A stretch of 17,039 bases of DNA from positions 1 through 17,039 of the forward strand of contig CAMOGR010000196.1 of the NCBI GenBank assembly GCA_946614205.1, written 5' to 3'. The notes beneath the pieces were generated by a model, which saw only the letters and a list, made by a program, of their open reading frames with translations, searched no databases and was not told where the DNA came from. Below are positions 7,431 through 13,832 of the stretch, in pieces (the first letter of the stretch is position 1; each line of letters opens with the position of its first letter). This DNA is from an uncultured Bacteroidales bacterium (GTDB lineage Bacteria > Bacteroidota > Bacteroidia > Bacteroidales > UBA932). The position numbers were made by a program, and so were the translations under genes.

Positions 7431-7464
7431 CAGCTTAAGAACTAACAATTAACACTATAACGCA

Positions 7465-7608
7465 ATGAAAAAAACAATTTACGAAGTCCCCGGAACACGC
7501 ATCCTGGAGGTCAGGGTCGAGGGGATGATTAATGCTTCACAGCAGAATGGAACTGCGCCAGCCCAGATGTCAGTTCATACAGCAGATGAATGGGGCGAGT
7601 GGGAATAA
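7465..7608 (+). CDS. Small protein of module 1 (47 aa, uncharacterised)
   Basis: ATG 7465 to TAA 7606-7608 encodes 47 residues beginning MKKTIYEVPGTRILEVRVEG and ending in an acidic, Trp-containing tail (ADEWGEWE). It is real because a second copy at 13651-13785 shares 18 of its first 22 residues, the first 23 nt of coding sequence, and the leader AATTAACACTATAACG. It has no signal peptide, no membrane segment and no domain I recognise. Short proteins with a similar MKK-Y-P start and acidic tail are scattered through Bacteroidales, usually unannotated. It precedes a fimbrillin-like lipoprotein gene by 15 nt, so co-translation is likely. It could be a functional small protein, a leader peptide controlling the lipoprotein, or a precursor peptide; the sequence does not decide. 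Confidence 0.75.
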   Translation: MKKTIYEVPGTRILEVRVEGMINASQQNGTAPAQMSVHTADEWGEWE

Positions 7609-7623
7609 AAAGGACGAGGAATT

Positions 7624-9039
7624 ATGAAAAAGATTTACACCCTGTTTGCTCTTGCAGCAATTACAATGGCCTCCTGCACAACAAAGCAAGACCTCGAGCC
7701 TGCAAAGACTCAACCCGAGATCGGCAAAGTAACTCTCCATGCAACTATGCCCGCCTTTACGTCAACCAAGGCAGAAGTCGCTGATGACGGAATCTTCAGC
7801 TGGTCCGCCAATGACGAAATTGCGGTTGAATACTCTGATGGCACCAACTCTCAGTATATTACATTTACCTGCAGCGATGCCGCCAACGGGACTTTCACTA
7901 ACAAAGATGAAATTCCTGCCGGATACTCTTTAGCAACGGACGGCAAAGTCGCCTACTACCCTGTGAGTTATCGCGGGACTGTCGAGAACCAGGCTTTCGA
8001 GTCCCTTGATGCCGCAAAGAAGGGCTTCCAGATGAGTGCAACTCTCGAAGGAGGCAACCTTAAATTCGCCCACGACAATGCTCTCCTGAAAGTTACCGTT
8101 AACAACATCCCTTCATTTGCGAAGAAACTCTCGGTCGGCGGAGTTAATATTACCCTTGACGCGACCGGAGACGTCATCGCCTACGTCCCCCTGGCTCCAG
8201 CAGCAGCTGCAAAGATGACTGTGGCCGTGACAGAAGGAGAAAACACCATCATATCGAAGACAACAGGAAATGCTGTAGCCATAGAGGCGGCGAATCTCTA
8301 TCCCCTGAAAGCATTGGAGATTGGACCGGTGGTCGACCTCTTGAATTATGCAAGTTCATGGGATGCCGCATACATCTATCTGTTTAGCGATAGCTCGGCA
8401 TATGATACTGAATGGGCCAACTTGTCGACTGTAATGAAAAAATACAATGATGGTACATATGATCACTATTACAGAATCCTCCCTTCTGGAGCTTTGGGAA
8501 AAACGTATGACGCCATTGTGTTTAATTCCTCTGACGATCAATACCGTATAAGAACCCGTTTGACCATCGAGCAAGAGACGCAGTATTCAGTCAGTATTAA
8601 GGAAGGTCTCCGTAAAATCGGCGACCAGTCCCATAGGCTCATTATACGCGACGAAGCTCTTGGCACTGACAAAGATAGCAATCCTGATACATATCTATAC
8701 ATCAAATCTATTACTGGTGTTGATGGTACTGGATTCACAGGTTCATGGGAATCTGACGACACTAAGGCAATTGGCTGGTTTATCGGAAAACGAAATGGCT
8801 CAGCTTCCGGCCGTTATTTCTATTTCAACACTGACGAGCTGAAGAATTATCTTGGGTATTGGTTTGTTTTTGAATACACCATGTATAAAGAAGATGACCA
8901 TTCAGATCAGTGGCGCGCTTCTTACAATAACGACCTTAGCCTCGGTTATCAGAATTATTTGCATCTAGGATGCTATTACGACGGCAGTGATTGGAAATTC
9001 TACAACGATACCGACTTTGACTCTCAAATGTCAGAGTAA
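7624..9039 (+). CDS. Fimbrillin-like surface lipoprotein with CBM26-like module
   Basis: This 471-residue lipoprotein has an SPII signal ending in MASC (Cys18). Residues about 35-233 follow the Mfa/fimbrillin-like (Mfa_like_1) N-terminal pattern: TKA, then FSWSANDEIAVEYSDG, a KFAHDNALLKVTV strand and a closing NLYPLKALEI. Residues about 245-312 (WDAAYIYLFSD, then YYRILPSGALG and YDAIVFNSSDDQYR) resemble CBM26-type starch-binding modules. The rest is aromatic-rich and not recognised. It is probably exposed on the cell surface and may bind alpha-glucan. Base composition changes sharply inside the gene: the fimbrillin part is as GC-rich as neighbouring genes, while the part after about 8340 is clearly AT-richer, as if a C-terminal cassette had been swapped in. 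It follows the small gene by 15 nt and ends in a strong terminator. Confidence 0.75.
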   Translation: MKKIYTLFALAAITMASCTTKQDLEPAKTQPEIGKVTLHATMPAFTSTKAEVADDGIFSWSANDEIAVEYSDGTNSQYITFTCSDAANGTFTNKDEIPAGYSLATDGKVAYYPVSYRGTVENQAFESLDAAKKGFQMSATLEGGNLKFAHDNALLKVTVNNIPSFAKKLSVGGVNITLDATGDVIAYVPLAPAAAAKMTVAVTEGENTIISKTTGNAVAIEAANLYPLKALEIGPVVDLLNYASSWDAAYIYLFSDSSAYDTEWANLSTVMKKYNDGTYDHYYRILPSGALGKTYDAIVFNSSDDQYRIRTRLTIEQETQYSVSIKEGLRKIGDQSHRLIIRDEALGTDKDSNPDTYLYIKSITGVDGTGFTGSWESDDTKAIGWFIGKRNGSASGRYFYFNTDELKNYLGYWFVFEYTMYKEDDHSDQWRASYNNDLSLGYQNYLHLGCYYDGSDWKFYNDTDFDSQMSE

Positions 9040-9059
9040 GTCTAAGTTATTAACTAACA

Positions 9060-9095
9060 AACACCTTACAGCTATGCACTGTGAGGTGTTTTTTT
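9060..9095 (+). terminator. Rho-independent terminator of module 1
   Basis: A 12-bp stem (AACACCTTACAG with CTGTGAGGTGTT, one G-U pair) closes a 7-nt loop and is followed by a run of 7 T. It begins 20 nt after the lipoprotein stop codon. Confidence 0.9.
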
Positions 9096-9190
9096 ATTAC
9101 TTGGGACTGCAGCTGATGCCTGTCTGTCTAACTGTTTTGCAAACCATCCTGTTCAATCACCACGAAGATATTGCAGTAATCGGTTATCTG

Positions 9191-9244
9191 GTAAACAATA
9201 CTTCACAAATCCCGCACACAGGCGATTCGTGAGTTATTGTTTAC
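9191..9244. repeat. 20-bp imperfect inverted repeat
   Basis: GTAAACAATACTTCACAAAT (9191-9210) and the reverse complement of 9225-9244 agree at 17 of 20 positions, separated by 14 nt. There is no T run on either side, so it is not an ordinary terminator. It might be the end of a small mobile element or a regulatory hairpin. Confidence 0.5.
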
Positions 9245-9316
9245 CGAGGGAATTACAACTGTTTTTACCGTGTGCGGAACCGACCTTTTTGCACCCGGAA
9301 GGGCCTGAATACAGCA

Positions 9317-9351
9317 GTTCGGGTGTAAAACAGCCTGTTTTGCACCCGAAC
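9317..9351. repeat. 16-bp hairpin GTTCGGGTG...CACCCGAAC
   Basis: GTTCGGGTGTAAAACA pairs with TGTTTTGCACCCGAAC over 16 bp with a single G-U wobble and a 3-nt loop. TTTTTGCACCCGGAA at 9286-9300 is a partial direct copy of the right arm. It lies 23 nt beyond the stop of the Rpn-family gene on the minus strand but lacks a T run, so any terminator role would be non-canonical. Confidence 0.55.
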
Positions 9352-9374
9352 GTTGACTTCTGAAACCCCAAGGC

Positions 9375-10310
9375 CTATAGTTCGGCCACTTGCTCCAGCG
9401 AAAGGCCTGTGGTTGAAGAGATTAACTCGGCAGATAACCCGATCTTCTTCAGTTCCAGGGCGATAGCTTTTCTTTCTTCGGCTTTGCCTTCGGCGATTCC
9501 CTCGGCGATGCCTTCCGCCTTACCTTCGACCTTGCCCTCTGCGATTCCTTCCGCCTTACCCTCGGCCATCCCTTCCGCCTTCCCCATGTTGTAAGCAGTG
9601 CGCTTTTCGCTGCGGGCGTCCACGTCGGCCATCAGTTCCCGGAGATATTTGAGTTGCATTTTCTCGTCCATGGCAGCAAACTTACACAATTCGAACAACT
9701 TTTCCAAGCCGCTGCCGACGTATTTCCGTGGCATCTCTTTCATGCCGCCGATATTCTTGATGGCATAGAACAGCAGTTCCGCGTCATCATCGATTTCTTC
9801 CAGTCTCTTGGTCAGCTTCGGGAGTTCCACCGTGACATAATGCAGATTCTCCGAGAAAACGATTGACGAGTCAGCGAGGTTGACGAGAGAGTAATAGTTA
9901 ATCAGGTTCATGTTGCTCTCGATGCCATCGAGAATGAAGTCCGAAATACCGATGACGTACACAGGATTGAACCTGTAGGAGTCCGCCCCGAACTTGACCT
10001 TGTTGTAGATGGGTATAGTGGAGTAGAATATCATCCTGTCGTTTAGGTCATCCTTGTGCCTGTACTGCATCTCGATGATGATTTCTTCATCCTTCGAAGT
10101 CTTGCAGGAGACGTCGAAAACCGAGGCGCGGGCATTCTTCCTCAGCCTCGGGTGCACGGGGTTAATGAGGGTCACGGACTCGATGCCACGCTGTGGGAGG
10201 ATAGCCTGGACGAGTTTGAGCAGAAGGTCTTCGTTGCCTTCCGTACCGAAGATAAGGTGGAAGGCAAAGTCGAGGCGCAGGCACGCTGCTGGCAGTTTCA
10301 CGTGCTGCAA
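9375..10310 (-). CDS. Rpn-family PD-(D/E)XK nuclease/putative transposase
   Basis: This protein of about 311 residues fits the Rpn/PDDEXK_2 family. The N-terminus carries LDFAFHLIFGTEGNEDLLLKL (related to the family's D-x-x-FK-x-FG start), followed by the nuclease core VFDVSCKTSKDEEIIIEMQ with Asp and the E-x-Q pair. Relatives promote RecA-independent recombination, and many are annotated as transposases. The tail has nine tetrapeptide units of the type KAEG/IAEG (nt 9474-9581). No ATG is available near the expected start: TTG 10310 or in-frame GTG 10301 are the options. The sequence CATCTTTG, one base off the promoter consensus, overlaps TTG 10310, which would favour the GTG. No transposon-like terminal repeats clearly bracket the gene. 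Confidence 0.85.
   Translation of the reverse strand: MQHVKLPAACLRLDFAFHLIFGTEGNEDLLLKLVQAILPQRGIESVTLINPVHPRLRKNARASVFDVSCKTSKDEEIIIEMQYRHKDDLNDRMIFYSTIPIYNKVKFGADSYRFNPVYVIGISDFILDGIESNMNLINYYSLVNLADSSIVFSENLHYVTVELPKLTKRLEEIDDDAELLFYAIKNIGGMKEMPRKYVGSGLEKLFELCKFAAMDEKMQLKYLRELMADVDARSEKRTAYNMGKAEGMAEGKAEGIAEGKVEGKAEGIAEGIAEGKAEERKAIALELKKIGLSAELISSTTGLSLEQVAEL
9474..9581 (-). repeat. 12-nt coding repeat (tetrapeptide x-A/V-E-G, nine units)
   Basis: Nine consecutive 12-nt units encode KAEG, MAEG, KAEG, IAEG, KVEG, KAEG, IAEG, IAEG and KAEE. The unit is a multiple of three, so copy number can change without breaking the frame. The units are imperfect at the DNA level. Confidence 0.8.
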
Positions 10311-10349
10311 AGATGAAAACGAAGAACGGGATTCCGGGGGTAGTTTACA

Positions 10350-10373
10350 ATTTTTTAAAACTTCTTAAAAAAT
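10350..10373. repeat. AT-only palindrome between DUF296 and Rpn genes
   Basis: ATTTTTTAA and TTAAAAAAT form a 9-bp stem around a 6-nt loop. It lies 16 nt beyond the stop of the DUF296 gene on the minus strand and 40 nt before the Rpn start. It contains only A-T pairs, so it would be a weak terminator at best. Confidence 0.35.
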
Positions 10374-10388
10374 GCTCTTACGAGTCTG

Positions 10389-10817
10389 TCAGAACTCATA
10401 CAGATTCAGTCCTGTCTCCTCGTCGAAACGGCGACCGAGTTGTGCGCCGGGGAAAGATTCGACGTACAGTTCACACGCCCCGTTGATAACTGCACTGAGG
10501 AGGTGGCCGCCGATACAGCTGTAATCGCGCCGTCCGGCTGTGACGTGCAGATGCAGATAAGGAACTCCATCCTTGGTGGAAATGTTCCCAGTGAGATTCG
10601 TGATTTCCATCTGTTCGGAAAAAGCCTTGTCGACATATTTTTTAGTTGCGGGGTCCAGGAAACGGAAGGTGGCTTCGCCAATGGCGCCGATTCCGGAAAC
10701 GACCCCTGCACGAATCCTTTTCTCCTGGCAGAAAGACTGCAGGGCTTTAACTATTTCGACATGGTTGTCAATGCTCAGGACATATTTCCCTTCTGAAACT
10801 TCAAGATACTTATACAT
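10389..10817 (-). CDS. PPC-domain (DUF296) protein
   Basis: This 142-residue protein is one complete PPC/DUF296 domain, the normal length for bacterial single-domain members. Diagnostic segments are GVVSGIGAIGEATFRF (38-53), MEITNLTGNISTKDG (70-84), PYLHLHVTAGRRD (86-98) and GGHLLSAVINGACELYV (103-119). The HLHVT histidines resemble a metal-binding site seen in some members. In plants the domain accompanies AT-hooks; bacterial single-domain versions have no established function. It has no signal peptide. It is preceded by the best complete promoter in the window, with both boxes at ideal spacing, so it is probably transcribed alone. Confidence 0.9.
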   Translation of the reverse strand: MYKYLEVSEGKYVLSIDNHVEIVKALQSFCQEKRIRAGVVSGIGAIGEATFRFLDPATKKYVDKAFSEQMEITNLTGNISTKDGVPYLHLHVTAGRRDYSCIGGHLLSAVINGACELYVESFPGAQLGRRFDEETGLNLYEF

Positions 10818-10844
10818 GGCGATACGATTTCAATTATTAACTTT

Positions 10845-10876
10845 CAAAGGTAGGAATTTTCCTGCTTCGCTGCAAA
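10845..10876 (-). promoter_or_regulatory. Complete Bacteroidetes promoter of the DUF296 gene
   Basis: On the minus strand, TTTG (10876-10873) is followed after exactly 20 nt by TACCTTTG (10852-10845), matching both the -33 and -7 consensus elements. The predicted RNA start is near 10838, giving a leader of about 20 nt to ATG 10817. Confidence 0.8.
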
Positions 10877-11081
10877 AACTCGGTCTTCGCCTGCCGGGCT
10901 CGCCGATGAGGCCCGGATCTCGGTAAAATATATGTCACTGTATTGCGTGGGAGGTCAATTAGTGATTTAAATCCGGGGTTTAAAGCGGGGGTTTAGGCCA
11001 CTATATCGCCTGTTAGTAAGATTTATGAATTATTATTTACCGTATTTACTGCCAGATTCTGAAGAGGCGCATATAATTAAC
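10877..11081. other. Intergenic stretch without a recognised gene
   Basis: Between the DUF296 promoter and the terminator of module 2 I see only a short hairpin (CCGGGC with GCCCGG, 10893-10917) and G-rich imperfect repeats of the form CGGGGTTTAAA / CGGGGGTTTAGG (about 10973-10997). There is no open frame with coding character and no RNA gene I recognise. Confidence 0.5.
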
Positions 11082-11113
11082 AAAAAAGCCGCCGGAATTT
11101 TCATCCGACGGCT
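11082..11113 (-). terminator. Rho-independent terminator of module 2
   Basis: On the minus strand AGCCGTCGGA pairs with TCCGGCGGCT (10 bp, one G-U) around a 7-nt loop, followed by 6 T. It begins 18 nt after the stop of the large lipoprotein. Confidence 0.9.
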
Positions 11114-11131
11114 AAAATAAAACAGATAGTT

Positions 11132-13633
11132 CTACGGAATTATTACTCCGCTGAGGATACCGTAACTTGCCTGTCCTGAAGCGACACTGGAAACGGTGTA
11201 AATTTTTATCTCTCCTCCGTGAGCGCCAAGTTCATCAATAGCAAATTTTAGTTCCACTTCAATGCTGCCATCGCTGTTTGCGACCGATTTGAGTTCGTAG
11301 GAACTTGACAGACCATTGATATCGGCATTAGAGACTCCAGCCTTGGAATGGTAAACAAGGATATCGTGTTTCCCGCCGTCCTCTCCATATAGTAATTCAT
11401 CTGCTCCGGCATAAAGCCAATGAGAAGTATCCCAACCTGTTGTCGCATTGTTGTCTGTATCAAAATAGACTCTGAAATAACGCCATCCGCTGGTTGTGTC
11501 GAAGGTAACACCACTTCCCGGGGTCATTTTATGATAAAGGAATAAGCTGGTCCCGTCAGAATATGCCTTTAGAAGTGATACATTTCCATTTGATTCTGTA
11601 TTTGAATTTCCGCTCACCTCCGCCCAGTCGGCAAATGTGCCGTCAATACTTATCTGGGGCTCAGAAGGCCTTCCGGAAAGAAGATACAGGTCAGCACTCT
11701 CTGCAGCCACGATAAAGAACTCTGTGGCACTGTCGGAGAAGGTAAGAGTTGAGCTGTTGGTATTCCAGTTATCCTTATCAACGATATACATGTCGCTAAT
11801 GGTTTGGCCAGAAATGAGAGATGTGGGATATTCGATGAAATAATATTTGCTCCCTGCAATAATCTCAGTATCACTTATGACTGTTCCGGGCCAAGATGCC
11901 GTGTTTAATGCGGAGCAACGAAAACAAAGTTCATTCTTTACCGGGCTGTCAGAGCGGAAGTAAAGCTTTGCACGACTCTCCTCAACAGTTACGCTATTAT
12001 TGCTTGGATCATAAGTGAAGAATAAAACAGTTGCACCGTCACCACCCAAGTTAAAAGAATAGTTGTTGTCACCATTATTAGGATCGCCAATCCAATCGGT
12101 TTCGGCATGCACAACCTTGTACTCAATTGTAGGATAGCCGGCGGGAACGGACACTTCGCTCTTGTAGGTGCCATTCGCTTGCTTTATCATAGGGTTGGCT
12201 GATTTATCCCATCCATTGAAAGTTGCGGCAATGGAATACCTGATATCGTCCATCCAGGCATCGATATCGTGAGTGGTGGGATCGAATGAAATATGCAGGG
12301 TTCCGGTATGAGGGATTTCGTATGTATAATTATCACTCCCGCCGTCCTTGCCCCATGACTCGTCCCATTTATGGTCCTTGGCAACCTTGAACTGTATATT
12401 GATACCCACAAGAGAGGAGGGAATCGTGTAGTTCTTCAGGAAAGTGCCGTCATCCTGCTTGACCATGTCATTCGCGGTTTCGCTGGGAACCCAAGAAGCT
12501 CCGAAAAGAGAATAATCGTCACCTGCAATTGTGTATGCATCGGATTCAATGTAGGCGTTCACGACCTTAGTAGAGGGATCGAAGGTAATCACGAGCGTTC
12601 CTTTCTTCACATTAATCTTGTAGTTCTCAGATGGCCAGGCTTCACCAAAACTACGTCCCTTCAAAACCTTGAATTCAATCGGACCGATTTCGGTTCCGGT
12701 GAGCTGATAGGTCTTGCGATAGGTGCCGTCGGCCTGCTTGACCATGTCGTTGGCAGAATCGTCCTGATTCCAAGAAGAGCCAAACACTTCTATGGGGGAG
12801 CCGGCAACCGTATAGATCTCTGCTTCTTTGGTCATCTTTACATTTATCGCCCTGTATTGGCCCTTCGCAAACGTAACCCCGCTTTTAACGTAAGTGTAGT
12901 TTGTGAAATTGTCATAGTTGGCCGTAAGGGTGTAGGTGTCAGCCGCGGCGGAGTTGTTTCTGAGAGCGACATAGAACTCTGAAGTGGCGCTTGACGGGGT
13001 GACGACGATGTCTCCGTAAACGGGAGTGTAAGAATCATCGGAAACGGCATAAGACTTTACCAGTTTCCCGCTCGCTGCAGAGATGGTGAGAGATTTGACA
13101 TCACGGAGACTGTTGTCAGAGCTGTCGAAGATGGTGAACTTCACTATTGCCTGCTGGTTGACGAATTCGGCATCGGAGGTTTTGAGGTTCTCTCCGTTGA
13201 TGGCGCTGACGGTCACGGTAGCGGTGGCATAGTCGAAATTCTCGGCGATGCCTGCAAGGGTGCCTGTCTGGCCCTCATAGCTCCAGGTCTCGCGGGGGAA
13301 AATGAGGTCGAGTTTGTCGCCGACGGAAACTCCGGTGAGTGTCACGGTGCCGGTGAGGGAAGCATCGGCCGAGCCTGTGGTGAGTGGAGTCAAAGTGCCG
13401 ATTGCCGTGGCAGAGCCATTTTTGCATACTTTGACCACATCGCTTGCGCCCCATGTGGCGTTGATGTTCTTACCAGCTTCCTCAAGAGCCTTTGTGGCGA
13501 GTTTGGACGCATTTACGGAAAGGGTGTAGGTCTTGCCCCCTGCGGGGACTGCGGTGTCGGTAGGATTCTCTTTGTTACAAGAGACAAGCGCTGCACAGAA
13601 GACTGTGGCTAAAAACAGTGATGCTTTTCTCAT
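11132..13633 (-). CDS. Multidomain surface lipoprotein: fimbrillin-like N-terminus, three X25-like repeats, CBM26-like module
   Basis: This 833-residue protein starts at ATG 13633, chosen by the signal peptide MRKASLFLATVFCAALVSC (Cys19) and a GGAGG 8 nt upstream. Domain order: fimbrillin-like region about 33-268 (TKA, W-GASDVVKV, FVNQQAIVKFTI); three tandem repeats at about 274-363, 366-461 and 465-551 with the pattern Y-IAG...F-GW...ANPMIKQ-DGTY...FKV and T-ITFDP, matching X25 modules of bacterial pullulanases; a CBM26-like module about 554-641 (LYFRS, SWPGTVI, YYFIEYP); and a C-terminal domain from about 659 (ISIDGTFADW) like CBM9/DOMON folds. It contains no catalytic domain. Predicted role: display of alpha-glucan-binding modules on the surface; the ligand is inferred. 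The 3' half is AT-richer than the 5' half. Confidence 0.82.
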   Translation of the reverse strand: MRKASLFLATVFCAALVSCNKENPTDTAVPAGGKTYTLSVNASKLATKALEEAGKNINATWGASDVVKVCKNGSATAIGTLTPLTTGSADASLTGTVTLTGVSVGDKLDLIFPRETWSYEGQTGTLAGIAENFDYATATVTVSAINGENLKTSDAEFVNQQAIVKFTIFDSSDNSLRDVKSLTISAASGKLVKSYAVSDDSYTPVYGDIVVTPSSATSEFYVALRNNSAAADTYTLTANYDNFTNYTYVKSGVTFAKGQYRAINVKMTKEAEIYTVAGSPIEVFGSSWNQDDSANDMVKQADGTYRKTYQLTGTEIGPIEFKVLKGRSFGEAWPSENYKINVKKGTLVITFDPSTKVVNAYIESDAYTIAGDDYSLFGASWVPSETANDMVKQDDGTFLKNYTIPSSLVGINIQFKVAKDHKWDESWGKDGGSDNYTYEIPHTGTLHISFDPTTHDIDAWMDDIRYSIAATFNGWDKSANPMIKQANGTYKSEVSVPAGYPTIEYKVVHAETDWIGDPNNGDNNYSFNLGGDGATVLFFTYDPSNNSVTVEESRAKLYFRSDSPVKNELCFRCSALNTASWPGTVISDTEIIAGSKYYFIEYPTSLISGQTISDMYIVDKDNWNTNSSTLTFSDSATEFFIVAAESADLYLLSGRPSEPQISIDGTFADWAEVSGNSNTESNGNVSLLKAYSDGTSLFLYHKMTPGSGVTFDTTSGWRYFRVYFDTDNNATTGWDTSHWLYAGADELLYGEDGGKHDILVYHSKAGVSNADINGLSSSYELKSVANSDGSIEVELKFAIDELGAHGGEIKIYTVSSVASGQASYGILSGVIIP
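11978..12817 (-). repeat. Three tandem X25-like domain repeats (coding)
   Basis: The repeats occupy about 12545-12817, 12248-12538 and 11978-12241. The first two share SSWNQDDSANDMVKQADGTY versus ASWVPSETANDMVKQDDGTF. The third has TFNGWDKSANPMIKQANGTY and is closest to the classical X25 form. They are diverged, so duplication is old. Confidence 0.75.
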
Positions 13634-13641
13634 AATCAGGT

Positions 13642-13646
13642 CCTCC
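13642..13646 (-). promoter_or_regulatory. Shine-Dalgarno GGAGG before the large lipoprotein
   Basis: GGAGG lies 8 nt upstream of ATG 13633, inside the 17-nt gap after the small gene. Strong Shine-Dalgarno sequences are uncommon in Bacteroidota, so this fixes the start and suggests translation is set up separately for the second gene of the module. Module 1 has a weaker purine-rich AGGACGAGGA at the same place. Confidence 0.65.
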
Positions 13647-13650
13647 GAGA

Positions 13651-13785
13651 TTAAATCCATTCTTCTTCATCGCCGCCTGCATAGGCAGAACGTGTGGCTG
13701 ATACTACGGAATTCTCCAGAATCCGTCCCTCGACTCTCACGCTGATTATACGTGTGGAGGGCACTTCGTAAATTGTTTTTTTCAT
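13651..13785 (-). CDS. Small protein of module 2 (44 aa, uncharacterised)
   Basis: ATG 13785 to TAA 13653-13651 encodes 44 residues. It starts MKKTIYEVPSTRIISVRVEG and ends GGDEEEWI. It is a clear paralogue of the 7465-7608 product: 18 of the first 22 residues are identical, the middle is unrelated, and the end is again acidic with a Trp. The pattern of a conserved first half and variable second half is shared by both copies. It has no export signal, membrane segment or recognised domain. It precedes the large lipoprotein gene by 17 nt. As for copy 1, function is unknown; a regulatory leader peptide, a small partner of the lipoprotein, or a precursor peptide are all possible. Confidence 0.75.
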   Translation of the reverse strand: MKKTIYEVPSTRIISVRVEGRILENSVVSATRSAYAGGDEEEWI

Positions 13786-13818
13786 ATCGTTATAGTGTTA
13801 ATTCTTCGCTTCAGTTTT

Positions 13819-13832
13819 GCCCATAAGGGCGG
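13819..13832 (-). repeat. Leader motif CCGCCCTTATGGGC, copy 2
   Basis: Identical to copy 1 and ends 33 nt before ATG 13785. Between the motif and the ATG, AATTAACACTATAACG (13788-13803) is also identical to module 1. No exact TAnnTTTG box is visible upstream; TAAAGTTG about 17 nt further upstream has one mismatch. Confidence 0.6.

Larger units (their letters stand above)
9096..9374. other. Palindrome-rich intergenic region
   Basis: There is no convincing gene in these 279 bp. They hold a 20-bp imperfect inverted repeat (9191-9210 with 9225-9244), a CCGCACAC/GTGTGCGG pair (about 9212 and 9270), and a 16-bp hairpin (9317-9351) with an extra direct copy of one arm at 9286-9296. The region lies between the terminator of module 1 and the 3' end of the Rpn-family gene. 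Confidence 0.55.

Noticed and set aside
9375..10310. Complete insertion sequence around the Rpn-family gene
   Set aside because: I could not find matching terminal inverted repeats or target-site duplications on both sides; the inverted repeats present are all on the 3' side.
10350..10373. Terminator of the DUF296 gene
   Set aside because: The stem is A-T only and lacks the GC-rich base of a rho-independent terminator, so I list it only as a palindrome.
12371..12982. 203-codon plus-strand frame inside the large lipoprotein
   Set aside because: It is antisense to the X25-like repeats, and its apparent internal pattern is explained by that coding repeat.
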